A DNA stretch of 64,000 nt from Erythrobacteraceae bacterium (lineage in GTDB: Bacteria; Pseudomonadota; Alphaproteobacteria; Sphingomonadales; Sphingomonadaceae). Positions within the stretch are counted from its first letter, which is position 1; the number at the start of each line of letters is the position of its first letter. This document shows, one piece after another, positions 35,364-43,792 of the stretch. The notes under the pieces were generated by a model. That model ran no database searches. It was not told the origin of the DNA and saw only the letters and a program-made list of their open reading frames with translations. The stretch is taken from the NCBI GenBank assembly GCA_024642525.1, contig JAHEAX010000003.1:62001-126000 (forward strand). Direction: 5' to 3'. The translations under genes and the position numbers were made by a program.

Positions 35364-35421
35364 CCGGCCCGTTCCCCCTGCCGACTGCCCGAACGGGTGA
35401 TCGACAGGGGGAACGGGCCGG
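35364..35421. repeat. Perfect 17-bp inverted repeat with inner hairpin
   Basis: Arms CCGGCCCGTTCCCCCTG (35364-35380) and CAGGGGGAACGGGCCGG (35405-35421) are exact reverse complements. The 24-nt loop holds a second small hairpin, CCCG AA CGGG (35388-35397), and GAACGGG occurs both in the loop and in the right arm. It lies between rpmJ and the HAD gene. There is no T-run on either side. Confidence 0.85.
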
Positions 35422-35497
35422 AGCATACAATTCCAAACACCATGGGTGGGCATGACCCTTGTCACGCCCGAATCAACGCATCCGAAGATGCGGCAGA

Positions 35498-35623
35498 TTA
35501 GCCCTGGCGCGCCTTGAAACGGCGGTTGGTCTTGTTGATGACATAGGTCCGGCCGCGGCGGCGAATAACGCGGCAATCGCGGTGGCGGTTCTTCAGCGAC
35601 TTGAGGCTGTTGCGGATCTTCAT
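35498..35623 (-). CDS. rpmJ: 50S ribosomal protein L36 (long, zinc-free type)
   Basis: A 41-residue protein: [20 protein letters not shown] at the start and [12 protein letters not shown] at the end. It has only one of the four zinc-ligand cysteines of C+ L36, so it is the C-minus form common in proteobacteria. It was found by translating the minus strand. A fair sigma-70 promoter lies 63 bp upstream. Confidence 0.96.
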   Translation of the reverse strand: MKIRNSLKSLKNRHRDCRVIRRRGRTYVINKTNRRFKARQG

Positions 35624-35685
35624 GGTCGGTTTTCCAAAAAAAGTGGCACCGGAGATGGCCCCCGATGCCTGAAATTCAAGCGGCG

Positions 35686-35714
35686 CAGTTACGGGCAGGG
35701 ACCGGCGAAGTCAA
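35686..35714 (-). promoter_or_regulatory. Candidate rpmJ promoter
   Basis: On the minus strand TTGACT (35714-35709) is followed after exactly 17 bp by TAACTG (35691-35686). The -35 element is good and the -10 weak, which is usual for alphaproteobacterial housekeeping promoters. It lies between the galE stop and the rpmJ start. Confidence 0.5.
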
Positions 35715-35775
35715 CAGATTCGCGTCGCTTAATGCGGCTGCAGGCTGACTTGGCTTTCTTATAGTGCGCCCGACA

Positions 35776-36798
35776 TTAACTGCACCTGATTTCCTGCAGT
35801 TTGCGTTCCCATTGCAGGGCATGGGCAATAATCACGTCAAGGTCGGCATATTGCGGCTGCCACGGCAGCGTCGCCCGGATGCGCGAGGGGTCCGAGATGA
35901 GCGAGCCAGGGTCGCCCGCACGGCGTGGCTGCATCTTGCGATCGAGCTTGAGGTTGGTCACACGGTCCACCGCATCCAGCACTTCGAGCACGGAGAAACC
36001 GCGTCCATAGCCGCAATTCATCCTGAGCGACCTTTGCGGCTGCACGGTCAGAGCTTCAAGCGCCAGCACATGGGCAGCGGCAAGGTCGGACACATGGATA
36101 TAGTCACGCACGCCCGTGCCATCAGGCGTGTCATAATCCGTGCCGAACACGGCCACGCTGTCGCGCTTGCCCAATGCCGCTTCCACGGCAACCTTTATCA
36201 GATGGGTTGCGCCTGCGGTTGACTGGCCGCTGCGCGCCTGCGGGTCGGCGCCTGCGACATTGAAGTAACGCAGCGCGCAGAAATTCATTTGATGGACAGC
36301 CGCAGTGTCGCCCAGCATCTGTTCGGTCATCAGCTTGGACCAGCCATAGGGGTTGATTGGCACCTGCGGGCAATCCTCGTTCACCGGCGATACGGCAGGA
36401 ATGCCATAGGTTGCCGCTGTCGAACTGAAGATGAAATGCGGCACACCTGCGGTTACCGCCGCTTCGATGAGCGCGCGGCTCTTCACCGTGTTGTTGTGAT
36501 AATAGGCGAGCGGGTTTTCGACCGATTCGGGCACCACGATCGAACCGGCGAAATGCATGATCGCGCCTTTGCCATTGCCCATGCCCTGTTCGGCAAAGAT
36601 GCTCGCCAGCAGCGCCGCATCCTCGATATCGCCTTCATAAAGCGGCACGCCGTCGGGAACCGCAAAGCGGAAGCCGGTGGTGAAATTGTCTATCACCGCC
36701 ACGTCCCAGCCTGCATCGCGCAGGGCAAGAACGGCGTGGCTGCCGATATAACCCGCGCCGCCGGTCACCAGAACAGGAGTTTTTGTTGAAGAAGTCAT
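35776..36798 (-). CDS. galE: UDP-glucose 4-epimerase
   Basis: About 340 residues, extended SDR fold. The NAD site is VTGGAGYIGSHAV, the catalytic serine is in FSSTAATYG, and the Tyr-x-x-x-Lys pair is YGWSK. It interconverts UDP-glucose and UDP-galactose for surface polysaccharide synthesis. Two ATGs (36816 and 36798) are possible; the second gives MTSSTKTPVLVTGG. It stands alone, with no other sugar-nucleotide gene nearby. Confidence 0.94.
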   Translation of the reverse strand: MTSSTKTPVLVTGGAGYIGSHAVLALRDAGWDVAVIDNFTTGFRFAVPDGVPLYEGDIEDAALLASIFAEQGMGNGKGAIMHFAGSIVVPESVENPLAYYHNNTVKSRALIEAAVTAGVPHFIFSSTAATYGIPAVSPVNEDCPQVPINPYGWSKLMTEQMLGDTAAVHQMNFCALRYFNVAGADPQARSGQSTAGATHLIKVAVEAALGKRDSVAVFGTDYDTPDGTGVRDYIHVSDLAAAHVLALEALTVQPQRSLRMNCGYGRGFSVLEVLDAVDRVTNLKLDRKMQPRRAGDPGSLISDPSRIRATLPWQPQYADLDVIIAHALQWERKLQEIRCS

Positions 36799-36950
36799 GG
36801 TTCGATCCGCTAGCATTCTTGGGCAATTGAAGGGTTAACGCCGGAAAGCCTGCCGGGCGCTGAACCCTCTCTGGCGCTTCGTGCGTTGGTTGGCTAGGTG
36901 GGTTTGCCATTGGCCCTGCCCCGACGCTGGCCAAACATAGGAACCGGACG

Positions 36951-37571
36951 ATGAAAATACCGCAGATTGGCGCTTTTGCGCTGGCCGCATTGGGCGCCGT
37001 TTCTCTGGCTGGCTGCGCCACTGCGCCGGCAGGCCCGGTGGAAGTGACACGGTTCCACCAGCCTGAAACGGTTGCAAAGCTGGGCGGCACCACGATTTTC
37101 ATCGACAATGCACCCGGCCTCGAAGTCGGCAGCCTGGAACTTGCGCCCTACAAGACAGCAATCGCGCAGGAACTGACCAGGCTTGGCTACCGCGAAACGC
37201 CGCGCGAGCAGGCAGCACAGATTGCGCAGGTCAGCCTTGAACGCTTCGTTGCAGAAGCTGCGCCCAGACGCAGCCCTGTCAGCATTGGCGTGGGCGGCAG
37301 CACAGGTGGATACAGGTCAGGCGTTGGCCTCGGCATCGGTATCAATCTTGGCGGCAACAAATCGCGTGAGGAAACAGGCACGGCACTTGCCGTTTCCATC
37401 CGCGAAGCTGCAAGCGGCATGGCCCTGTGGGAAGGCCGCGCGAATTTTTCGGTAAGCACCGATTCACCATTGGCGGCTAGTGCCGCGAACGCCTCGGTAA
37501 TTGCGGACGCATTGTTCCGCGAATTTCCGGGAAATAATGGCGAGACCATCGAGATCACGCCAAAAAAATAA
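36951..37571 (+). CDS. DUF4136-type lipoprotein (copy B)
   Basis: A 206-residue predicted lipoprotein with signal [22 protein letters not shown]. The mature part shows [21 protein letters not shown], a Gly/Ser-rich stretch ([20 protein letters not shown]) and the C-terminal [19 protein letters not shown]. The last motif closely repeats that of the lipoprotein at 7827-8531. Function is unknown. An M14 carboxypeptidase gene starts 10 bp after its stop, so the two are cotranscribed. Confidence 0.78.
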   Translation: MKIPQIGAFALAALGAVSLAGCATAPAGPVEVTRFHQPETVAKLGGTTIFIDNAPGLEVGSLELAPYKTAIAQELTRLGYRETPREQAAQIAQVSLERFVAEAAPRRSPVSIGVGGSTGGYRSGVGLGIGINLGGNKSREETGTALAVSIREAASGMALWEGRANFSVSTDSPLAASAANASVIADALFREFPGNNGETIEITPKK

Positions 37572-37581
37572 GGGTTGCCAA

Positions 37582-38709
37582 GTGAACAATATCCACATCG
37601 ATTGTGAATTCGACAGCGGTAATATCGAAGTGCTGTCGATCGACGGTGCCAGCGCCAGACTGGCATTGCGCAAGGACCATATGTCCGAATTCAAGCAGTG
37701 GTTCCATTTTCGTGTCAGCGGCGCATCGGGCCGCGAACTGGAACTGAAAATCACCGATCTCAACCACTCCGCCTATCCCGGTGGCTGGACCGATTACGAT
37801 GCCTGCGTTTCGGAAGACCGCGAATTCTGGGGCCGTGCGAAGTCCACTTTCGACAAGGACGAAGAAGGCGGCACGCTGACCATCCGTTATGCCGGTGACA
37901 GCGACATGGCATGGTTTTCCTATTTCGCGCCATATTCGATGGAACGTCACCACGATCTCGTTTCCGAAGCCGCGCTGAGCGAAGGCGTATCCTATCGCCG
38001 TCTCGGCACGACGCTTGACGGCCAGTCGGTCGATTGTCTCGACATGGGTGAAGGTGAAACGCAGGTCTGGCTCTATGCGCGCCAGCATCCGGGCGAAAGC
38101 ATGGCCGAATGGTGGATGGAAGGCGCACTTGAATGCCTGACCGATCCGGCAGATCCGGTGGGCCGCACGCTGCGCCAGAAATGCTCGCTGCATATCGTGC
38201 CCAACTGCAACCCTGACGGTTCGCGCCGTGGCCATCTGCGGACCAATGCGGTCGGCACCAATCTCAACCGAGAATGGGACAATCCCACGCCGGAAAAATC
38301 GCCCGAAGTGCTGTGCATCCGCAATGCGATGGATGAAACAGGCGTTCATTTCGCGATGGACGTCCACGGCGATGAAGCGATTCCGGCAGTGTTCCTCGCA
38401 GGTTTTGAAGGTATCCCCGGCCTTGATGAAGGACAGCTCGAAAAATACGAGAAGTTCCAGGCTATCCTCGACCGCCGCACGCCTGATTTCCAGGTCAAGC
38501 TAGGCTATGGCAAATCTGCACCTGGCACGGCCAATCTGACCATGTCCACCACCCAGCTTGCCAGCCGCTTCGGATGCTGTTCGATGACGCTGGAAATGCC
38601 GTTCAAGGACAATCACGAACTGCCTGACCCCGAACAGGGGTGGAGCCCCGAACGCAGCAAAATCCTGGCCCGCGATTGCCTTGCCGCCTTGGTTGAATGG
38701 CTGAACTGA
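37582..38709 (+). CDS. M14-family zinc carboxypeptidase (cytosolic-carboxypeptidase-like)
   Basis: About 375 residues. An N-terminal beta-sandwich of about 120 residues precedes the carboxypeptidase domain, the layout of cytosolic carboxypeptidases (AGBL/CCP type). Zinc ligands are H and E in [12 protein letters not shown] and the later H in [29 protein letters not shown] binds substrate, and LEMPFKDN holds the catalytic glutamate. No signal peptide is seen. Start is GTG 37582 with AAGGG nine bases upstream; the frame is open further up but inside the lipoprotein gene. Eukaryotic relatives trim glutamate from proteins; the bacterial substrate is not known. Confidence 0.88.
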   Translation: MNNIHIDCEFDSGNIEVLSIDGASARLALRKDHMSEFKQWFHFRVSGASGRELELKITDLNHSAYPGGWTDYDACVSEDREFWGRAKSTFDKDEEGGTLTIRYAGDSDMAWFSYFAPYSMERHHDLVSEAALSEGVSYRRLGTTLDGQSVDCLDMGEGETQVWLYARQHPGESMAEWWMEGALECLTDPADPVGRTLRQKCSLHIVPNCNPDGSRRGHLRTNAVGTNLNREWDNPTPEKSPEVLCIRNAMDETGVHFAMDVHGDEAIPAVFLAGFEGIPGLDEGQLEKYEKFQAILDRRTPDFQVKLGYGKSAPGTANLTMSTTQLASRFGCCSMTLEMPFKDNHELPDPEQGWSPERSKILARDCLAALVEWLN

Positions 38710-38731
38710 CCAGCGTTTGCTGAAATGCAAT

Positions 38732-38764
38732 CTGGCTGGCGGGGCGATTGGCCCTGCCAGTCAG
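38732..38764. terminator. Long hairpin between convergent M14 and cdd genes
   Basis: A 14-bp stem (38732-38745 with 38751-38764, two G-T pairs) closes a GATTG loop. Its right arm covers the cdd stop codon. There is no long T-run, but position and strength suit a bidirectional terminator. Confidence 0.6.
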
Positions 38765-39177
38765 TCCAGGCTGGCCGGACCGAATGCCAGCGGCAGCAAT
38801 TGTGACAGCTTCAGCCGCTTCACTTCCTTGGGGCCGACACACAGCACGTCGGGATCCGTGCTGCCCAATTGTGCAAGTTCATTCAGAACCTGGCGGCACC
38901 TGCCACATGGCGTGATCGGTTCATCCCCGCCGCGGTCAGCAGGGCCGGTAACGGCAACAGCATCAAGCCCGCCGCGAATGCCGTCTGCCATCGCCTTGGC
39001 CACGGCCACCGTTTCAGCACACAATGCCATGCCGTAGCTGGCATTTTCAATATTGGTGCCGGTCACGACCCGGCCGTCTGAAAATCGCAAGGCAGCGCCA
39101 ACCGCAAACTGCGAATAGGGCGCATAGGAATTTTGTGCGGCCAGGCGCGCTGCTTCGATCAGTTCATCATCAGTCAC
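38761..39177 (-). CDS. cdd: Cytidine deaminase
   Basis: A 138-residue enzyme that converts cytidine and deoxycytidine to uridine forms. The catalytic CAETVA (Cys and Glu) and the zinc pair PCGRCRQ are intact, and TGTNIENASYGMALCAET is the nucleoside-binding region. Its start overlaps the stop of the GH25-like gene as ATGA (39174-39177), so it is translated with it. Third gene of the UPF0262-GH25-cdd operon. Confidence 0.95.
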   Translation of the reverse strand: MTDDELIEAARLAAQNSYAPYSQFAVGAALRFSDGRVVTGTNIENASYGMALCAETVAVAKAMADGIRGGLDAVAVTGPADRGGDEPITPCGRCRQVLNELAQLGSTDPDVLCVGPKEVKRLKLSQLLPLAFGPASLD

Positions 39178-39875
39178 GGTTGCACCACCACCCAGCGGAT
39201 TGGATCTTCGCTTGCTTCGCTACGCAATGCTTCGTTCGCGGTCCATAGCAACCATGGCCGGCCCGCATAATCGGGCTGCAGCCGTGTGCGGGTAAGCCAC
39301 AGGTTGCGTTCCAACTGGCGCGCGAGGCCATATCGGTCTTCAAATGCCGGATCGATTTTCAAAATGGCTGCCTTGCCCGCGTGATTTTCGATCTGGTTTA
39401 TCAGCGTCATCAGCTCGCTTTCCACCGCGGCATCGCTCACGCGCTTTTCGCAATGATCGGCAAGGCGAGTCAGTTCGATAACTGGCGGCAACAATGCCGG
39501 ATCGCGCGGCACCATCGTAACGAAATTGGCCGATTGCCCGTCCGCCATGACGCATGGGTCAAAGGCATGGACTGCGCCAACCTGCAGCTTCGCTTCGCGC
39601 GCCGCGGCAAAATTGCGGGTAAATCGCGCATCCTGACCGTCCGCACCGTCACTGGCATCGAGATAGGCAAAACTGCCGCCCAGCGCGCGGATAGTTCGGA
39701 AATTGACGGCTCCGTCTCGCGCGCCGGCAAGCACGCCCTGATCGGGGTAAAGGTCTTCCGGCGGTGTCCAGTGGTTTACATCCCACCACAGCCAGATGCC
39801 GCCAATGATCGCCGCCAGCACTGCCAGGGCGGCAATGCGCAGCCGCCAGGGCGAATTTTTGCGTTTCCTGCCCAC
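39174..39875 (-). CDS. Membrane-anchored GH25 (lysozyme)-like protein, catalytic Glu changed
   Basis: A 233-residue protein with a basic N terminus and one membrane segment (about residues 13-31), then a GH25-like barrel: YPDQGVLAGARDGAVNFRTIRALGGSFAYLDASDGADGQD. In active GH25 muramidases the last part reads ATEG with a catalytic glutamate; here it is ASDG (Asp76), and the first catalytic aspartate region is also unlike the family. It may be inactive or altered. Start GTG 39875, five bases after the UPF0262 stop. It overlaps cdd. Why a muramidase-like protein is coupled to a pyrimidine enzyme is unclear. Confidence 0.7.
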   Translation of the reverse strand: MGRKRKNSPWRLRIAALAVLAAIIGGIWLWWDVNHWTPPEDLYPDQGVLAGARDGAVNFRTIRALGGSFAYLDASDGADGQDARFTRNFAAAREAKLQVGAVHAFDPCVMADGQSANFVTMVPRDPALLPPVIELTRLADHCEKRVSDAAVESELMTLINQIENHAGKAAILKIDPAFEDRYGLARQLERNLWLTRTRLQPDYAGRPWLLWTANEALRSEASEDPIRWVVVQP

Positions 39876-39880
39876 GCTCG

Positions 39881-40375
39881 TCAGCCTTTGATGTGAAGAA
39901 CGCAGATCAGCGTGAACAAACGTCGCGCAGTGGCGAAATCCGTCTCCACCTTGCCGTCCAGCCGTTCCAGCAGCAATTCGGCTGCATTATTGTGAACGCC
40001 CCGCCGCGCCATATCGATCGTCTCGATCTCGGCAGCGGTCGCTTTGCGAATCGCCTGGTAATAGCTTTCGCAAATGGCGAAATAATTGCGGATCGGCCGG
40101 CGGAACCGGGCGAGGCCCAGCAGCAGCGTTTCCAGTTCGTTGTCGGCTTCATCGCGAATCGTCATCGCCAGCCGGCCATCGCGCACCGCCAGCGACAAAT
40201 GGTATGGCCCATCCTGCCCCTTTTCGACGGCACGGACCGGCTTGAAGGTATTTTCGTCGATCAGATCAAAGATTGCCACGCGCCTTTCCTGCTCGACATC
40301 GGCATTGCGCCACAGGATCGTGTCCTCGTCGAGCGCGATGTGCGAAATGCGCCAGGTTGATTTTGGGTCCGACAT
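39881..40375 (-). CDS. UPF0262 family protein
   Basis: About 164 residues. The sequence WRISHIALDEDTILWRNADVEQERRVAIFDLIDENTF, then FRRPIRNYFAICESYYQAIR and a C-terminal histidine, matches UPF0262, a cytosolic family found in Alphaproteobacteria and without known function. Start ATG 40375. It heads the operon with the GH25-like and cdd genes and is divergent from dnaB (127 bp between starts). Confidence 0.9.
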   Translation of the reverse strand: MSDPKSTWRISHIALDEDTILWRNADVEQERRVAIFDLIDENTFKPVRAVEKGQDGPYHLSLAVRDGRLAMTIRDEADNELETLLLGLARFRRPIRNYFAICESYYQAIRKATAAEIETIDMARRGVHNNAAELLLERLDGKVETDFATARRLFTLICVLHIKG

Positions 40376-40502
40376 AGAAGGGCTGCTTTCGCAGATGCGA
40401 AGGGGGTGCGGCAAGACTTTAAGAAACCATCCCCACTATCCACAGCCGAGTGCGGCAATCGCGCACTTGCGTTTGGCCCTGCTTCGCGCGCAAAGCGAGG
40501 CC

Positions 40503-42008
40503 ATGCCAGATCAAGATACTCTTCCCCGAACCGATATCGAAACGACCAAAATCCGCGCCCTGCCCTCGAATATAGAGGCAGAGGCTGCGTTCCTGGGCGC
40601 TGTTCTGATCGACAACCGCGTGCTGGAAGACCTGCCTTCACCGATTCGGCCCGAACATTTTTTCGAACCGCTTCACGCCCGCGTGTTCGAACGCATCCTC
40701 ACCCTGCTTGATCGCAGTGCGGTGGTGACCCCGGTTACGCTCAAACCCTATTTCGAAACAGACGAAGCGCTGAAGGAACTGGGCGGCATTACCTATCTTG
40801 CGCGCCTTACGGCTGACGGGCAGGGCCTGCTTGCCCCGCGTGAACTTGCAGAACAGATTTATGACCTCGCCCTGCTGCGCGAACTGGTGACGGTAGGCCG
40901 CAATCTGGTGGAAGGCGCGCTCGACACTTCTGACGATGTGGCACCGATGCAGCAGATCGAACAGGCAGAAGCCGCGCTGTTCAAGGTGGCCGAAGGTGCC
41001 GGCACCCAGACCGAGGCATCAACCTTCGGCATGGCCACCAACAAGGCGCTGGGCATGATCGAAATGGCGATCAATTCCGGCGGCAACATTTCGGGCAAGA
41101 CCACCGGCCTCACTTCCATCAACGAAAAGATCGGTGGCCTGCACGATTCCGACCTTATCATCCTGGCTGGACGGCCGGGCATGGGCAAGACATCGCTGGT
41201 GACCAACATCGCCTTCAATTGCGCTGACCGCTACTTGCGCGACAAGGCCGACGGGATTGACGATTCCGTTGGCGCGCCGGTTGCGTTTTTCAGCCTCGAA
41301 ATGAGCGCCGACCAGCTGGCCACACGTATCCTGTCAGAACAGGCAGGCATCTCGTCCGAGAACCTGCGCATGGGCAAGATCAGCCGCGATGATTTTCAGA
41401 AACTGTCCTTCGCCAGCCAGCGTCTGGCTGAACTGCCGCTGTTCATCGACGATACGCCTGCCCTCACCATTGCCGCCCTGCGCACCCGTGCGCGGCGGCT
41501 GAAGCGCAAGCATAATATCGGGCTGATCGTGGTCGATTACCTGCAGCTGCTGCAGGGTTCGGGCCGCGCCAACGACAACCGAGTGAACGAAATTTCGGAA
41601 ATCAGCCGCGGCCTGAAGACGCTGGCCAAGGAAATCGAAGTGCCGGTGATTGCCCTGTCGCAGCTCAGCCGTGCGGTGGAACAGCGCGAGGACAAGACGC
41701 CGATGCTGTCGGACTTGCGCGAATCAGGCTCGATCGAGCAGGACGCCGACATGGTATGGTTCGTGTACCGCGAAGATTATTACGTAGCGGCCAAGGAACC
41801 CAAGCGCCCGGTCGAGACTGACGACCAGAAAGTGCACGAAGCCTATGCGGCGTGGATGGCCGAAATGGAGCAGGTCTTCGGCCTTGCCGAACTGGTCGTG
41901 GCCAAACAGCGCCATGGTTCAACCGGCAAGGTGCGAATGAAGTTCGAAGCGCGCATTACCAAGTTCTCCGACCTTGCCCACGATGACCGGCGCGGCGATT
42001 ACGTCTGA
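40503..42008 (+). CDS. dnaB: Replicative DNA helicase DnaB
   Basis: A 501-residue hexameric helicase that unwinds the fork. The N-terminal domain starts LPSNIEAEAAFLGAVLIDNRVLEDL. The RecA-like motor has Walker A AGRPGMGKTSLV and the later VDYLQLLQGSGR, and ends SDLAHDDRRGDYV. No intein is present. AGCGAGG four bases before the ATG marks the start; the open frame reaching further up is antisense to UPF0262. One DnaA-box-like site (CTATCCACA, 40436-40444) lies upstream. Confidence 0.96.
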   Translation: MPDQDTLPRTDIETTKIRALPSNIEAEAAFLGAVLIDNRVLEDLPSPIRPEHFFEPLHARVFERILTLLDRSAVVTPVTLKPYFETDEALKELGGITYLARLTADGQGLLAPRELAEQIYDLALLRELVTVGRNLVEGALDTSDDVAPMQQIEQAEAALFKVAEGAGTQTEASTFGMATNKALGMIEMAINSGGNISGKTTGLTSINEKIGGLHDSDLIILAGRPGMGKTSLVTNIAFNCADRYLRDKADGIDDSVGAPVAFFSLEMSADQLATRILSEQAGISSENLRMGKISRDDFQKLSFASQRLAELPLFIDDTPALTIAALRTRARRLKRKHNIGLIVVDYLQLLQGSGRANDNRVNEISEISRGLKTLAKEIEVPVIALSQLSRAVEQREDKTPMLSDLRESGSIEQDADMVWFVYREDYYVAAKEPKRPVETDDQKVHEAYAAWMAEMEQVFGLAELVVAKQRHGSTGKVRMKFEARITKFSDLAHDDRRGDYV

Positions 42009-42023
42009 GGGCGTTCGCTGTGT

Positions 42024-43217
42024 TCAAAGCCCGAGGTTAAGCCGCCTGCTGACAGTGTAATCGACCACTGCCACCAGAAACCAGCTGGCATTCCAGCGGA
42101 GCCTGTTGAACATGGTGGAACGCTGTTTGTGCAGCTGCTTATTGATTTCCTCGCTGGCAGGCAGATGCGCGCTGACAAATTCCCGCATCCGGTCAGCCAG
42201 CGCAGCATCTTCAATCCGCAGCATCAGTTCCAGATTGAGATAGAGACTGCGCATGTCGAAATTGGCACTACCGACGTAGACGGCATCATCCAGGACGATG
42301 AGCTTGGTGTGCAATTTGCACGCGTTGAATTCCCACACTCTGGCCCCGCGTTTGAGCAGGTAATGATAGAGCGAACGGGTGGCGCCGATGGTGGCATTAT
42401 TGTCAGATTTGCCCGCCATCACCAGCCGCGTTTCCCCGCGCATTGCGATGTCGCCGATCCGCCGTGTCAGCCTGCTGGATGGCGAGAAATATGCCATCAT
42501 CATGTCCAGCCGGTTGCCCTGTTCAAGATCCCGCCCGACGCTGCGCGCCCAGCTCGACAGGCCGCGCGTCGGGCCGCCGATCAGCAGGCGTACCTTCCCT
42601 TCGCCCGGCTGCCATTCCTTCACCATCCGGCGGATTGCGCGCCAGTTGGCCTTGGGGTTGGCGGTCCATTGCGCCAGCTGGTCAAACCACAGGCCAAGGT
42701 CCTTGACCGCGGAGCCTTTGATCGTGAGGCCAAGGTCGTTCCAGCCATCTTCTTCGGGCGGCGCGAAATAGGAATTTTCGACGTTGAACCCGCCGATCAT
42801 CGCGCTTGTCCCATCGACGATAACCATCTTCTGGTGGTTGCGGATGAGATAACGCTGGGTCCAGCGCGGGCTGAAAGTGGAATAGCTGCCACCTGCCTCG
42901 ACCAAGGGTGCAAAAAACTCTGCCGTGGCAGATGCGCCGAACCCATCGACGATAAGCTCCACCGTTGCCCCGCGCGCGGCTGCTGCCACCAGTGCATCGC
43001 GCACTAATGCACCCGTTTCATCCTCGGAAAATATGTAGAAACATATGCGCACCGATTCGCGCGCGCTGCCAATCAGCGCCAGCAATGCATCGCGCCGGTC
43101 ATTGCCCGCCGGGTAAAAAGTCAGTTCCTGGCCATGGGCGCTGGCAGAAAACGGTTCAGGGTCGCGGTAAGACACGGATTCCTGTGCCGCGCCGGAGGCT
43201 TGGGTAACATCCTTCAT
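42024..43217 (-). CDS. Phospholipase D family, cardiolipin synthase-like protein
   Basis: About 397 residues with two HKD motifs: HQKMVIVDGTSAMIGGFN and HTKLIVLDDAVYVGSANFD. This is the PLD fold of ClsA/ClsB-type cardiolipin synthases, which join two phosphatidylglycerols or related lipids. It lacks the N-terminal membrane helices of ClsA and so resembles ClsB. A C-terminal hydrophobic patch (SWFLVAVVDYTV) may touch the membrane. The second of two close ATGs (43217) has AAGG at a better distance than 43223. Convergent with dnaB; divergent from rpoZ. Confidence 0.87.
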   Translation of the reverse strand: MKDVTQASGAAQESVSYRDPEPFSASAHGQELTFYPAGNDRRDALLALIGSARESVRICFYIFSEDETGALVRDALVAAAARGATVELIVDGFGASATAEFFAPLVEAGGSYSTFSPRWTQRYLIRNHQKMVIVDGTSAMIGGFNVENSYFAPPEEDGWNDLGLTIKGSAVKDLGLWFDQLAQWTANPKANWRAIRRMVKEWQPGEGKVRLLIGGPTRGLSSWARSVGRDLEQGNRLDMMMAYFSPSSRLTRRIGDIAMRGETRLVMAGKSDNNATIGATRSLYHYLLKRGARVWEFNACKLHTKLIVLDDAVYVGSANFDMRSLYLNLELMLRIEDAALADRMREFVSAHLPASEEINKQLHKQRSTMFNRLRWNASWFLVAVVDYTVSRRLNLGL

Positions 43218-43322
43218 CCCCATGCCTTAACCGTGGTGGCTGGTGCGCGCAAATCCTTGACTTTGGGCCGCCTGCACCCTAATTGCGGCGCTTTCCTGTA
43301 TTGTTAGAAATTGGAGTGCCCG

Positions 43323-43667
43323 ATGGCGCGCGTTACCGTCGAAGATTGTGTCGACAAGGTTCCAAACCGTTTTGACCTGGTATTGCTTGCAGCACAGCGT
43401 GCGCGCGAGATTTCCGGTGGTGCCGAACTGACCATCGATCGTGACCGGGACAAGAACCCCGTTGTCGCACTGCGCGAAATCGCAGAGCAGACCGTCAAAC
43501 CGAAGCACCTGATGGAAAGCGTTGTCACCGGCCTGCAGAAAATCCTGCCTGACGATGAAGATGAAGCTGATGAAATCGGCTCGCTCAGCCAGTCGGCTGA
43601 AGCCCTGCGGATTACCGCATCGGCCCCGACGCGGTCCACTTCGATCGGCGCCGACTACGACGGCTGA
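43323..43667 (+). CDS. rpoZ: RNA polymerase omega subunit
   Basis: A 114-residue protein with the omega core [28 protein letters not shown] and [16 protein letters not shown]. It helps assemble the beta' subunit and forms part of the ppGpp site. In many proteobacteria rpoZ is next to spoT; that is not so here. Two hairpins follow. Confidence 0.95.
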   Translation: MARVTVEDCVDKVPNRFDLVLLAAQRAREISGGAELTIDRDRDKNPVVALREIAEQTVKPKHLMESVVTGLQKILPDDEDEADEIGSLSQSAEALRITASAPTRSTSIGADYDG

Positions 43668-43683
43668 TCTGTCAGGCTGCATT

Positions 43684-43750
43684 GCCGGATAATCAATCCG
43701 GCGGCACCGAAGGAACATCAAGAGGCCGCTCCTGCCCGGGGCGGCCTTTT
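43684..43750 (+). terminator. Tandem hairpins after rpoZ
   Basis: First, GCCGGAT (43684-43690) pairs perfectly with ATCCGGC (43696-43702). Second, GGCCGCTCC (43724-43732) pairs with GGGGCGGCC (43738-43746), one G-T pair, followed by TTTT. The second is a standard intrinsic terminator and the first may stabilise the 3' end of the rpoZ mRNA. Confidence 0.82.
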
Positions 43751-43792
43751 CCTTTCCGCATTGAAGCGATAGATTGCGCGCATGGTGGGGCA

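Noticed and set aside
40436-40444. DnaA-box-like CTATCCACA upstream of dnaB as a replication origin
   Set aside because: Only one site with one mismatch, and no cluster of boxes or AT-rich unwinding region nearby. I saw no box cluster next to dnaA either, so oriC is not assigned in this window.
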